Shown: positions 1 through 7,276, counted from the stretch's first letter. The stretch: 11,110 nt of DNA from an uncultured Oscillospiraceae bacterium (GCA_900552845.1 USBC01000045.1:1-11110), one strand, 5' to 3'. Translations and numbers: made by a program. Notes: generated from the letters alone by a model not told the origin.

Positions 1-1795
1 TGTAGTAGGTTTCCACTCCCAAGTAAGGCAGGATCTCCGAAAGGATCGCACCGACAACGGGAGCCGCCACGGTGGAGCCGTACAGATCGGTCTCGTACGG
101 CTCATCAAGAATCAAAAGCACCGCCACCTTGGGATCGTCCATCGGGGCAACGCCCACAAAGGAATAGGTGTAGTACCCGCGGTCGGAATCCAGCTTTTCA
201 CTGGTACCGGTCTTGCCGCCGATGCTGTACCCCGGTACGGCGGCATTTTTGCCGCTGCCTGCGGTCACAACGCCCTCCATCAGCTTGCACACCTGCCGGC
301 TGGTCTCCTCGCTGACGACCTGCCGACGCACCGTCGGCTCGGTGACCGAAACCACATTGCCGTCGCTGTCCAGCACCTTATCCACCACATACGGCTCATA
401 CAGATAGCCGCCGTTCACCGCTGCCGAAATGGCAGTGATCAACTGAATGGGCGTCACCTTGAAGCTCTGCCCGAAGGCGGCGGTCTCCAGATTGCCTTGC
501 GTGGAATTGAGCTGTGCCTCGCTGTAAAAATATCCGCTTTCCTCGCCCGGCAGGTCTATGCCCGTCGGCTCGGTCAGCCCAAAAGATCGGAAGAAATTGT
601 AAAAGTTGGTGCCGCCGATCTTTTCACCGATCTGCATATAGGCGGGATTGCAGCTGTTCTGCATTGCCTGTGCCAGCGTTTGCAAGCCGTGTCCGGCGTG
701 CTTCCAGCAGTGCTTGGTAATGCCGCCCACCACATAGCTGCCGGTACAGTTAAAGCTGCTGTTCATCGTCACGGCGCCGGTCTCCAGTGCAGTGGCGGTG
801 GTAATGACCTTAAAGACCGAGCCCGGCTCGTAGGCCTCGTTCACTGCCTTGTTGCTCCACTGGATCTGCTGCTCGTAGGCAAAGGCCTCCTTGTATTCGT
901 CGCTGTTTTTCTCGTACTGTGCCAGCTTTTGCAGCGAAATCTCCGAAACGATTGCCTGCGGATTATTGGGGTCATAGTCCGGCATGGTGGTCATTCCCAG
1001 TATTGCGCCGGTATTCACGTCCTGCACGATGACCGTCGCGCGGTTCTGTACGGCATGCTCGGTCAGTGCGGTGGCAAGGTGTTTTTCTATCACCGATTGG
1101 ATATTGGTATCCAGCGTCAGTACCAAGCTGTTGCCGTCCTTGGCGCCGGTGATATCCTGATAGGTGTAGGGCATATCGGTGCCCCATGCGTTTTTGGCGG
1201 TCACCACCTTGCCGGGAGTGCCGCTCAGGGTATTATTGTAATATGCCTCCAGCCCGTAGGCGCCGTCGTTATCGGCATTTACAAAGCCCAGCACCGTGGA
1301 AGCCATCGTCCCGTAGGGATAATGCCGGGTGGTATCGGGCAGCAGCGTCACGCCATCTATCTTGTTATCCAGCGCAAACTGGTAGGCGGCGTCGGCGGTT
1401 TCCTTATCCACACGGCTTTTTATCACCTGATAATAGCTCTGCTTATTGGTGGCGCGCTCCAGTACAAATTCCCGATCCACGCCCAGAAGCTCGCTCATAC
1501 CGTCGGCAAGCAGTGCCGCCTGCTCATCGGTAATATCCGCCGGTGAAAAAACGATCCGCCATGAGGTAGCGGAGGCAGCCAGAATCTGCCCGTCGGAGGA
1601 ATAGATCGTCCCCCTGTTTGCCTTGATGGTCGTTGCGCGAAGCTGGTTGCTCATCGCGGTCTGCTTGTAGGAATCTCCCTTGACGATCTGCACAATATAA
1701 AGCTGCCGGATCACCAGTCCGAAGCCTAAAAGAATCAGCAGCGCCGCCACAAATATGGCGCGTCCGCGCATTTTTTTATTAGGGACAGATGCCAT
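1..1795 (-). CDS. Class B penicillin-binding protein (FtsI/PBP2B or SpoVD type), 3' end missing
   Basis: This is a septal D,D-transpeptidase that crosslinks peptidoglycan on the outer face of the membrane. 598 codons are visible and the frame stays open to the window edge. Seen: a short basic N-terminus, one membrane segment at about residues 12-37, the class B signature ANRGTIYSSDGQ near residues 59-70 opening the dimerisation domain, and all three transpeptidase motifs in one frame: SVFK (Ser326, the acyl-enzyme serine), SCN (381-383) and KTG (528-530). The ATG at 1795 is preceded by AAAGGAG at good spacing. The gene follows ftsL in the dcw cluster, where Clostridia carry ftsI or spoVD. The visible end (LGVETYY) is where the transpeptidase domain finishes, so PASTA domains may follow outside the window. 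Whether it serves division or sporulation cannot be decided here. The 123-nt gap upstream is unusually long for this cluster. Confidence 0.96.
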   Translation of the reverse strand, partial: MASVPNKKMRGRAIFVAALLILLGFGLVIRQLYIVQIVKGDSYKQTAMSNQLRATTIKANRGTIYSSDGQILAASATSWRIVFSPADITDEQAALLADGMSELLGVDREFVLERATNKQSYYQVIKSRVDKETADAAYQFALDNKIDGVTLLPDTTRHYPYGTMASTVLGFVNADNDGAYGLEAYYNNTLSGTPGKVVTAKNAWGTDMPYTYQDITGAKDGNSLVLTLDTNIQSVIEKHLATALTEHAVQNRATVIVQDVNTGAILGMTTMPDYDPNNPQAIVSEISLQKLAQYEKNSDEYKEAFAYEQQIQWSNKAVNEAYEPGSVFKVITTATALETGAVTMNSSFNCTGSYVVGGITKHCWKHAGHGLQTLAQAMQNSCNPAYMQIGEKIGGTNFYNFFRSFGLTEPTGIDLPGEESGYFYSEAQLNSTQGNLETAAFGQSFKVTPIQLITAISAAVNGGYLYEPYVVDKVLDSDGNVVSVTEPTVRRQVVSEETSRQVCKLMEGVVTAGSGKNAAVPGYSIGGKTGTSEKLDSDRGYYTYSFVGVAPMDDPKVAVLLILDEPYETDLYGSTVAAPVVGAILSEILPYLGVETYY

Positions 1796-1813
1796 TCTAA
1801 GGCTCCTTTCCGG

Positions 1814-1860
1814 TAAAATGAGGAAAATGCGGGAAAATGTCGTTTTCCCATAAAATGAGG
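1814..1860 (-). repeat. Direct repeats and hairpin in the PBP leader
   Basis: An exact 10-bp direct repeat (TAAAATGAGG on the plus strand) lies at 1814-1823 and 1851-1860. Between the copies is a hairpin with a 7-bp stem, GGGAAAA/TTTTCCC (1831-1837 with 1843-1849), and a 5-nt loop. Read on the coding strand, the strip contains four CATTTT units, followed directly by the PBP ribosome-binding site. It could be an operator, an RNA element or a decayed repeat; I do not recognise it. Confidence 0.6.
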
Positions 1861-1863
1861 CGA

Positions 1864-1890
1864 AAGAGGTAAGACATCATCTTACCTCTT
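1864..1890 (-). other. 11-bp perfect hairpin between ftsL and the PBP gene
   Basis: AAGAGGTAAGA (1864-1874) and TCTTACCTCTT (1880-1890) form an 11-bp perfect stem with a 5-nt loop. It lies 28 nt past the ftsL stop codon. On the coding strand only three U residues follow the stem, so it is not a typical intrinsic terminator. It may be a processing site, an mRNA-stabilising 3' end or an attenuator that lowers PBP expression relative to the upstream genes. Confidence 0.6.
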
Positions 1891-1918
1891 AATCTCTGCC
1901 GGCGATATACAGTCTATT

Positions 1919-2413
1919 TTATTTGATCCGCAGGTATTCCAGCGCAGTATCCATGCTGTTCATCAGGCTCTCCAGCGCCGAGCCGGAGGGCGCCGCTTCG
2001 GTACGCACCGCTATGTCGGCGTCGCTCAGCCGGATATAACTGATCTGGTAGCTTTGCACCTTGCAAAGTCCCTGCGCGGCAGCGTAGCTGTCCACCTCCT
2101 GCACGGTCTTGGCGGTCAGCTTGCCGTTCAAATAGCTGTTTTCATTCTGCAGCGCAGCATAAAAATCGTTCTGGGTCTGGATTTCATTGCCCAGCTCGAT
2201 GATGGAAACATTCTGATAAAGTATGATTGCCAGCAGGGCAACCACCAGCACCGCAACGGCAAATATCCTGCGGTGGTACCCGATCTGCAATGCTCTTTCG
2301 CTCTTTTTCTGCTTTTGGGCGGCAGGGGCGGGCTGCACGCGCTTTACAGGCTGTACAGGTACTTCATACAGCGAAAGATCATAGGCTTCTGTGCTGTTCC
2401 AACGGGAATTCAT
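1919..2413 (-). CDS. ftsL: FtsL-like septum formation protein
   Basis: Bitopic membrane protein of 164 residues that should act with the DivIC/FtsB partner to recruit and activate the septal synthase. Seen: a cytoplasmic tail of about 49 residues rich in Pro, Gln and Lys, one membrane segment at about 50-66, then a heptad-like extracytoplasmic stretch at about 68-115 with a hydrophobic C-terminal part. Sequence conservation in FtsL is low, so the name rests on topology, size and its position between rsmH and a class B PBP. The tail is longer than in many FtsL proteins, which are usually near 100-120 residues. The ATG at 2413 has a strong site, AAAGGAGG, about 8-9 nt upstream, which fixes the start. 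The gap to the rsmH stop is 51 nt. Confidence 0.85.
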   Translation of the reverse strand: MNSRWNSTEAYDLSLYEVPVQPVKRVQPAPAAQKQKKSERALQIGYHRRIFAVAVLVVALLAIILYQNVSIIELGNEIQTQNDFYAALQNENSYLNGKLTAKTVQEVDSYAAAQGLCKVQSYQISYIRLSDADIAVRTEAAPSGSALESLMNSMDTALEYLRIK

Positions 2414-2464
2414 CTGTCGCCCCTCCTTTCCTTTCTCCTCCGGCGCGGGTCGGCAGCGCCGTGG

Positions 2465-3391
2465 TTACAGTTTTTCCAATATTCTCAGCTTGGCGGATTT
2501 GCTGCGGCTGTTCTGTGCCAGTTCCTCAGCGTCCGCCTCGATCGGTTTTCGGTTCACAAGCTTCGCTCTCGGCTTTTTGCCGCATACGCATATGGGGAAT
2601 TCCGGCGGGCAGGTGCAGCCCTGACAGTAGGCGGCAAACTTCTGCTTCACCATGCGATCCTCCAATGAGTGAAAGGTCAGGATCACAAAGCGTCCGCCGG
2701 TGTTCAAGCAGTCAAAGGCGGTATCCAAACACTGTGAAAGCTGATCCAGCTCACTGTTTACCGCAATGCGCAGCGCCTGAAATACCCGCTTGGCAGGGTG
2801 TCCGCCCTCCCTTCGGGCGGCAGCCGGTATCGTCGCATAGATAAGCTCGACCAGTTGACCGGTGCGGGTAAAGGGTTCCTTTTCCCTTTGCGCGGCAATG
2901 CGTTTTGCAATGGGATAAGCAAAGCGCTCTTCACCGAATTCACGGAAGATGCGCGCCATAGAATCAATATCGCAGGTGTTCAATAGGTCGGCGGCGGTCG
3001 CTCCCTCACGGCTCATGCGCATATCCAGCGGTGCGTCCACACTGTATGCAAAGCCCCTTTCGGGGTTGTCCAGTTGGTAGGAGGAAACGCCCAGATCCAG
3101 CAAGATACCGTCCACCCCCGCAATGCCCTTTTCGGCAAGCACCTCCGGGATTCGGGCAAATTCGCTGTGAACGACCTCTGCGGCAGGATAGGGTGCCAAA
3201 CGGCGGGTCGCCTCGGCTACAGCGTCCGGATCGCGGTCAAAGCTTAAAAGCCTGCCGGTGGTCAGCCGCTCGGCAATGGCGCGGGAATGTCCCGCTCCGC
3301 CGGCAGTACCGTCAATATAAATCCCGTCCGGTCGGATATTCAGCCCCTCGATACACTGGTTCAGCATTACGGAATAATGTGAAAATTCCAT
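2465..3391 (-). CDS. rsmH: 16S rRNA (cytosine(1402)-N4)-methyltransferase RsmH
   Basis: RsmH uses S-adenosylmethionine to methylate N4 of C1402 in the decoding centre of 16S rRNA. The protein has 308 residues, normal for the family. Seen: the N-terminal HYSVMLNQ block, the SAM-binding loop DGTAGGAGHS (27-36; many homologues have DGTLGGGGHS), FDRDPDA (51-57), ILLDLGVSS (96-104), ERGFAY (111-116), PLDMRM (121-126) and the late family signature TFHSLEDR (239-246). A Cys-rich strip at about 256-270 (CQGCTCPP...CVCG) precedes the C-terminus. The start is set at 3391 because AGGAGG lies 6-7 nt upstream and the family begins a few residues before HYSVML; the open frame continues to 3436 but overlaps mraZ. 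The mraZ stop is only 10 nt away, indicating cotranscription. Confidence 0.97.
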   Translation of the reverse strand: MEFSHYSVMLNQCIEGLNIRPDGIYIDGTAGGAGHSRAIAERLTTGRLLSFDRDPDAVAEATRRLAPYPAAEVVHSEFARIPEVLAEKGIAGVDGILLDLGVSSYQLDNPERGFAYSVDAPLDMRMSREGATAADLLNTCDIDSMARIFREFGEERFAYPIAKRIAAQREKEPFTRTGQLVELIYATIPAAARREGGHPAKRVFQALRIAVNSELDQLSQCLDTAFDCLNTGGRFVILTFHSLEDRMVKQKFAAYCQGCTCPPEFPICVCGKKPRAKLVNRKPIEADAEELAQNSRSKSAKLRILEKL

Positions 3392-3401
3392 TCTGTCCTC
3401 C

Positions 3402-3821
3402 TCAGAGCTCCAAAGAGTCCAGCTCCTGTGCAACACTCTCGCTGGTCAGGTGGCCGATGTAGCTCTGCCAGCGGATCGTATCCCAGATCTCGGCATGGTC
3501 GGAGGCTCCGGTAACAATCACGTCCTTTTCCAAATGCGCATACTCACGCAGGTGGGGCGGCAGCAGGATTCTTCCCTGCTTGTCCGGCTCGACGGTTACG
3601 GCATTGCTGAAGAAGTAGCGCTTTACGCTGCGTCCGCGGCTCATGGGAAGCTGGTTGATCTTCTGCTCCAGCTTGTCCCATTCCTCGGCGGAGTACACCG
3701 CCACACACTCGTCCAGCCCAACCGTCAGAATGAAGCTTTCGCCCAGCTGCTCCCGAAATCTGGCGGGGAAATTGATTCGATTTTTCGGGTCAATGCTGTG
3801 CTCGTACTGCCCCATCAGCAT
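3402..3821 (-). CDS. mraZ: Transcriptional regulator MraZ
   Basis: MraZ is an AbrB-like ring-forming DNA-binding protein that controls its own dcw operon. The protein has 139 residues. Both family half-domains are visible, each with the DxxxR signature and a following proline: DPKNRINFP (11-19) and DKQGRILLP (80-88). The start at 3821 (MLMGQYEHS) matches the usual family N-terminus; a longer frame to 3890 is open but would run into the operator and lacks family sequence. The ribosome-binding site is a G-run (AAAGGGGG) about 12 nt from the ATG, weaker and more distant than for its neighbours, which may keep expression low. It is first in the operon, and three AGTGG boxes lie in its leader. Confidence 0.96.
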   Translation of the reverse strand: MLMGQYEHSIDPKNRINFPARFREQLGESFILTVGLDECVAVYSAEEWDKLEQKINQLPMSRGRSVKRYFFSNAVTVEPDKQGRILLPPHLREYAHLEKDVIVTGASDHAEIWDTIRWQSYIGHLTSESVAQELDSLEL

Positions 3822-3876
3822 ATCGGATCGTTTCCCCCTTTCCGGTGTGTTTTTGCGGTTGTGATGGGATTTTGCT

Positions 3877-3902
3877 CCACTGCTCCCCACTTTTCACCAC
3901 TT
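3877..3902 (-). promoter_or_regulatory. Putative MraZ operator: three AGTGG boxes at 10-nt spacing
   Basis: On the coding strand AAGTGG (3902-3897), AAGTGG (3892-3887) and CAGTGG (3882-3877) are spaced exactly 10 nt apart, one helical turn. MraZ is known to bind short direct repeats with a 10-nt period near its own promoter: TGGGN boxes in Escherichia coli and AAAGTG[T/G] boxes in Mollicutes. The array starts about 8 nt after the -10 box, so bound MraZ would sit over the transcription start region, which suggests autorepression. The assignment is inferred from motif and position. Confidence 0.82.
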
Positions 3903-3910
3903 ACAAGCTG

Positions 3911-3939
3911 ATTATATAATCTTTACATTCGCTTTGCAA
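3911..3939 (-). promoter_or_regulatory. Sigma-A promoter of the mraZ operon
   Basis: On the minus strand the -35 box TTGCAA (3939-3934) is separated by exactly 17 nt from a perfect -10 box TATAAT (3916-3911). Transcription should start near 3904, giving a leader of about 83 nt before the mraZ ATG that contains the MraZ boxes. Confidence 0.85.
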
Positions 3940-4123
3940 GAGCAAACTGTTGTTCGCCATTGGCGGACAGTGGTGCTTTTCGCGTCTTTTCCGACATTCT
4001 GTGTGCATTCCCCTCATTGGTGCCGCTTTCTTGGTGAAAAATGCTATAAAACAGCACGAAATTTGATGAAATTTGCTATTCTCTTTTTTGCTCTTTCCGC
4101 ACCGCTTTGGGCTGTTTTTCCGC
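3940..4123. other. Intergenic spacer upstream of the dcw promoter, no gene seen
   Basis: This is part of the 360-nt gap between the coiled-coil protein gene and mraZ. I see no family-like protein: the open frame at 3901-4185 covers both a terminator and a promoter. Two minor features are present: an 8-nt direct repeat GAAATTTG at 4058-4065 and 4068-4075 (10-nt period), and a weak 6-bp hairpin with a G-U pair at 4042-4056 followed on the minus strand by five T, possibly a backup terminator for the rsmD unit. Confidence 0.5.
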
Positions 4124-4158
4124 AAAAAAGCACCGCCCGATGGTCTCTCGGACGGTGC
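4124..4158 (-). terminator. Intrinsic terminator of the rsmD unit
   Basis: On the minus strand GCACCGTCCGA (4158-4148), a 7-nt loop and TCGGGCGGTGC (4140-4130) form an 11-bp stem with a single U-G wobble, followed directly by six T (4129-4124). It lies 24 nt after the stop codon of the coiled-coil protein gene and separates this unit from the dcw promoter. Confidence 0.93.
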
Positions 4159-4181
4159 AGTATATTCGGCTGCTCGGCAGG

Positions 4182-4769
4182 TCATTTTTCCAGCGGTTCC
4201 TCCCGCAGCCCCGCCTTGCTTGCCGCCTGAGCCAGCGACTGACGGGTGGTGGTGATATTCCCCAAGCTTTTCGCCACAACCTCCTGACTGGTGCGCAGGA
4301 TATCCTCGGCGAATTCATAGCTTGCCTGCTTCATTTCGCGGCTGCGGGTGCTTGCCTCAGTCAGCGTCTCCAGCGCCTTGGTCTGTGCCTCGGTCACCGT
4401 CTCCTCCGCCTGCTTGCGGGCGTCCTCCACCAGCTGTTGCGCACGGCTGCTGGCGTCGTTCAGCAGCGCCATCGCCTTGGCATTTGCCTGCCGCACGATA
4501 CTCTCCTGCTCCAACAGCTGCTTAGCACGCTCCTCCGCCTTGCGAATCAGCCCCTCCGCTTCATTCTTCGCCAGCGAAAGGATCTGGTTCCGGTCGGCAA
4601 CCACGGCGCGCGCCTGCTTTATCTCCGACGGCATATTCATGCGAATGGAGTCAATCAGTTCGCGCACCTTTTCGGCGTCCACCACACAGCGTCCGCCGGA
4701 AAGCGGCAGGCTCCAGGAATCCTCCAACAGCTCGTCGATATCGTTCAGGATGCTTTCAATGTTGTTCAT
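4182..4769 (-). CDS. Coiled-coil protein of unknown function
   Basis: A soluble-looking protein of 195 residues with no signal peptide and no membrane segment. The N-terminus (MNNIESILNDIDELLED) is acidic, residues about 30-45 (VDAEKVRELIDSIRMNM) look like a short helix, and from about 50 to 180 it is one long charged, Ala/Glu/Gln/Arg-rich helix typical of a coiled coil. It resembles in style V-ATPase subunit H/E, F0 b-subunit stalks and the C-terminal part of DivIVA-like proteins, but no diagnostic motif is visible and such similarity is often only compositional. It starts 16 nt after the rsmD stop with a GGGAGG site 7 nt before the ATG, so the two are cotranscribed. In many Firmicutes coaD follows rsmD; here this protein takes that place. 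A scaffold role is possible but unproven. Confidence 0.85.
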   Translation of the reverse strand: MNNIESILNDIDELLEDSWSLPLSGGRCVVDAEKVRELIDSIRMNMPSEIKQARAVVADRNQILSLAKNEAEGLIRKAEERAKQLLEQESIVRQANAKAMALLNDASSRAQQLVEDARKQAEETVTEAQTKALETLTEASTRSREMKQASYEFAEDILRTSQEVVAKSLGNITTTRQSLAQAASKAGLREEPLEK

Positions 4770-4785
4770 GGATTGCCCTCCCCGT

Positions 4786-5337
4786 TTATTCTGTCTCCGC
4801 CTGCGGAATCCGATAAGCTGTCAGCTTGATCCTTCCGTAGCGGTATTCTTTTTTGACGCAAAAGTCTCCGACCTTGGGCGGCAGCGTCTCCTCCGGCGCC
4901 GATTCGCACAGAATAATGCCGCCGGCGGACATCTTGGGAGCCAAAAGCGGCAGCGCCTTTTCCAGCAATCCGCTGTTGTAGGGCGGGTCCAGCAGCGCGA
5001 TATCGAAGGTATCGCGGCACCCCTGCAAAAAGGCAATGGCGTCCATCGCCGTCACACGGCTGTGCTCCGCCAGTTTGGTGGAAAGCAGGTTCTGCCGCAC
5101 CATCTCCTGCGCCTTGCGGTTCTGCTCCACAAAAACGGCAAGCCGTGCGCCGCGGCTCAGCGCCTCAATCCCCAGTTGTCCGCTGCCCGCAAACAAATCC
5201 AGCACAGCGGCGCCCTCCACCTCAAACTGGATAATGCTGAACATCGCTTCCTTTACCTGATCGGTGGTCGGGCGCTCCTCGCGCCCCTCCAGTGTATTCA
5301 GTTTGCGCCCGCGGGCGATGCCGGTTATTACTCGCAC
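4786..5337 (-). CDS. rsmD: 16S rRNA (guanine(966)-N2)-methyltransferase RsmD
   Basis: RsmD methylates N2 of G966 in 16S rRNA using S-adenosylmethionine during 30S assembly. The protein has 183 residues, normal for the family. Seen: the N-terminal block RVITGIARGRKL (2-13), RPTTDQVKEAMF (22-33; usually RPTTDRVREALF), SAM-binding motif I DLFAGSGQLGIEALSRGA (47-64) and catalytic motif IV DPPY (117-120). The start codon is GTG at 5337, supported by AAGGAG 8 nt upstream and by the family N-terminus. The gene has its own promoter within the 85-nt gap after uvrC and is followed 16 nt later by the coiled-coil protein gene. Confidence 0.95.
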   Translation of the reverse strand: MRVITGIARGRKLNTLEGREERPTTDQVKEAMFSIIQFEVEGAAVLDLFAGSGQLGIEALSRGARLAVFVEQNRKAQEMVRQNLLSTKLAEHSRVTAMDAIAFLQGCRDTFDIALLDPPYNSGLLEKALPLLAPKMSAGGIILCESAPEETLPPKVGDFCVKKEYRYGRIKLTAYRIPQAETE

Positions 5338-5374
5338 GGTTTCTTCTCCTTATGGGCAGTTGCCCTTTCTACTA

Positions 5375-5403
5375 ATGGTATAATGTTTCCCGCCTGCTGT
5401 CAA
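5375..5403 (-). promoter_or_regulatory. Promoter of rsmD and the coiled-coil protein gene
   Basis: On the minus strand a perfect -35 box TTGACA (5403-5398) is followed after 17 nt by TACCAT (5380-5375), a 4/6 match to the -10 consensus. TATACC at 5382-5377 is an alternative -10 box with 15-nt spacing. The predicted start near 5368 gives a leader of about 30 nt. Confidence 0.65.
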
Positions 5404-5422
5404 TCCCATCTGTCGCAAAAAG

Positions 5423-7276
5423 TCAGTTTTCGGTCGTTTCCTCCCCATGGAGATAGCGGTACAGTGCCTCGGCGGCAGGTCGGCTCATGCCGGGGGCGGC
5501 GCACAGCGTCTCCACGTCGGCGGCTTTTATCGCCGCCATGCTCTTAAAGTGCTGCAGCAGCTTTGCCGCCCGCTGCTCTCCGATGCCCGGCACCGCCGTC
5601 AGTGCGGAGGTCACGCTGCTCCTTTGGTGCTTTTTGCGGGAAAAGCTGATGGCATAACGGTGGGTTTCATCTTGAATCGCGGTAATAAGTCGGAACACCG
5701 ACTGGCTGGAGCGGATCGCGATTTCCTCATTTTCCGCGCGAATGGCACGGGTGCGATGACGGTCGTCCTTCACCATGCCAAAGACGGGGATCTCCACCCC
5801 GAATTGCTCCGTTACCTTTTTCGCCGCCGCCACCTGTCCCGCACCGCCGTCAATCAGCCACAGGTCGGGCAGCGTTTCAAAGCCGTCTTTTTTGCCGTTC
5901 CCGGCAGCTTCACAGTAATGGGTCAGCCGGCGGGAAAGCATCTGCTCCATCGCAGCGCAATCGTCCGGCACCGTCTGCTCCCGTATCGTAAATTTTTTGT
6001 ACAGCCGTTTTTCGGGGCGTCCGCGGCGGAATACCGTCATGCCGCCCACAATGGTCGCACCGCCGATGTTAGAAATGTCAAATGCCTCGATATAATCTGG
6101 CGGGCTGGCAAGCCCCAGCAGCCGTCCCAGCTCGGTCAATGCCGCTATCTCCTTGCCGGTGCGGTTGGTATCGCGCGCCAGCTCCTGTGCGGCGTTGTTC
6201 TGCGCCATTTGGCACAGCTTACGGCTTTCGCCCCGCTGCGGCACCGTAAACCGGATCTTTTTCCCTCTGTGCTCCCGCAGCAGCTGCTCCAGCAGCAGGC
6301 GATCGGGCAGTTCCCTGTCAAGGAACACCTCGGCGGGCGCCGCCTCTGCCTGCATATAGTAGCTCAGCAGGAATTCCGTCACCACTTCCTCCGGCTCGCC
6401 CATGCAGTCAAAGGAAAAGTCCTTTTTATCCCGCAGGCGTCCATCCCGCAGCACCAGCAGCGAACAGTAGATCTTGTCCTCGCCCTGCACCCAGCCCAAC
6501 ACGTCTAAGCTCTCATGCGGGAATGCAATGACCTTCTGCTGCTCGGTAATGCGCCGAATAGCGGAAATACGGTCGCGGTACCGCGCCGCCCGTTCAAAGT
6601 CCAGTGCATCGGCTGCCTCCTGCATTCGTTGGGTCAGCAGCTCCACCGACTGCATTCCGCCGGTGCGGATAAACTGCAGCGCCTCGTCCAGTGCTTCACG
6701 GTACGCCTCGCGGCTGATTTTGCCGCTGCACACCCCCATGCACTGATGAATATGAAAATTAAGGCACGGGCGCTCCCTACCGAAATCCTCCGGAAACCTT
6801 CGCCGGCAGGTCGGCAGCAGAAAGACGCGGTTCGCCTCCTCTACCGTCTCCTTTACCACCATCGAGGAAATGAATGGCCCGATGTATTCGTTGTCATCGT
6901 TTCCCTTTTGCAGTGCCAGCCGGATCCGGGGGTACTCCTCTTTGGTTACGCAGACATAGTGATAGCCCTTGTCGTCCTTCAGCAGGATATTATATTTAGG
7001 GCTGTGCAGCTTGATGAGACTGCATTCCAGCACCAGCGCCTCAAACTCGCTGTCGGTCACGATGTAATCGAAGTCCTGAACCTGCTCCACCATGCGGTAG
7101 ACCTTGGGCAGATGCCGCTCTACCCCGCGAAAATAGGAGGTCACGCGGTTTTTCAGCTTTTTCGCCTTTCCCACATAAATAATTTCTCCGCGCCGGTCGC
7201 GCATCAGATAAACCCCCGGCTCCAGCGGCAGCGTGTTGGCTTTTTTGCGCAGCTCGGCTACCTTCTGCATATCCAT
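5423..7276 (-). CDS. uvrC: UvrABC system protein C (excinuclease subunit)
   Basis: UvrC makes both incisions around a DNA lesion after UvrA/UvrB recognition. The protein has 617 residues, full length. Domains in order: GIY-YIG nuclease for the 3' cut (about 17-95; GVYLM, IIYVGKAKKLKNR), a Cys motif C157-C171-C179-C183 matching the iron-sulfur cysteines reported for UvrC, a UvrB-contact UVR domain (about 208-243, MQEAADALDFERAARYRDRI), the RNase H-like nuclease for the 5' cut (about 395-545, with EAFDISN carrying D400, VPDD 437-439, LIDGGAGQ carrying D476, and H539), then two helix-hairpin-helix motifs (about 557-610, VPGIGEQRAAKLL and APGMSRPAAEAL). The ATG at 7276 has GGGAGGTG about 8-9 nt upstream; the next ATG at 7270 fits less well. 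It has its own promoter and I see no strong terminator after it. Confidence 0.98.
   Translation of the reverse strand: MDMQKVAELRKKANTLPLEPGVYLMRDRRGEIIYVGKAKKLKNRVTSYFRGVERHLPKVYRMVEQVQDFDYIVTDSEFEALVLECSLIKLHSPKYNILLKDDKGYHYVCVTKEEYPRIRLALQKGNDDNEYIGPFISSMVVKETVEEANRVFLLPTCRRRFPEDFGRERPCLNFHIHQCMGVCSGKISREAYREALDEALQFIRTGGMQSVELLTQRMQEAADALDFERAARYRDRISAIRRITEQQKVIAFPHESLDVLGWVQGEDKIYCSLLVLRDGRLRDKKDFSFDCMGEPEEVVTEFLLSYYMQAEAAPAEVFLDRELPDRLLLEQLLREHRGKKIRFTVPQRGESRKLCQMAQNNAAQELARDTNRTGKEIAALTELGRLLGLASPPDYIEAFDISNIGGATIVGGMTVFRRGRPEKRLYKKFTIREQTVPDDCAAMEQMLSRRLTHYCEAAGNGKKDGFETLPDLWLIDGGAGQVAAAKKVTEQFGVEIPVFGMVKDDRHRTRAIRAENEEIAIRSSQSVFRLITAIQDETHRYAISFSRKKHQRSSVTSALTAVPGIGEQRAAKLLQHFKSMAAIKAADVETLCAAPGMSRPAAEALYRYLHGEETTEN

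Noticed and set aside
497..1546. Long plus-strand open frame opposite the PBP gene
   Set aside because: It lies antisense to a complete set of PBP motifs, its protein has no family features, and GC-biased third positions commonly open the opposite frame.
2797..2822. CCGCCC/GGGCGG palindrome inside rsmH
   Set aside because: It is a short GC-rich palindrome within conserved coding sequence (AARREGGHPAKR region) and is explained by codon use.
3392..3436. Longer rsmH start at 3436
   Set aside because: It would overlap mraZ by 35 nt and add residues with no family match; the start at 3391 has a good ribosome-binding site.
3822..3890. Longer mraZ start at 3890
   Set aside because: The extension lies on the operator boxes, lacks family sequence, and MLMGQYEHS at 3821 is the typical MraZ N-terminus.
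3901..4185. Minus-strand 94-codon open frame between the coiled-coil gene and mraZ
   Set aside because: It covers the intrinsic terminator at 4124-4158 and the mraZ promoter, and the product has no recognisable features.
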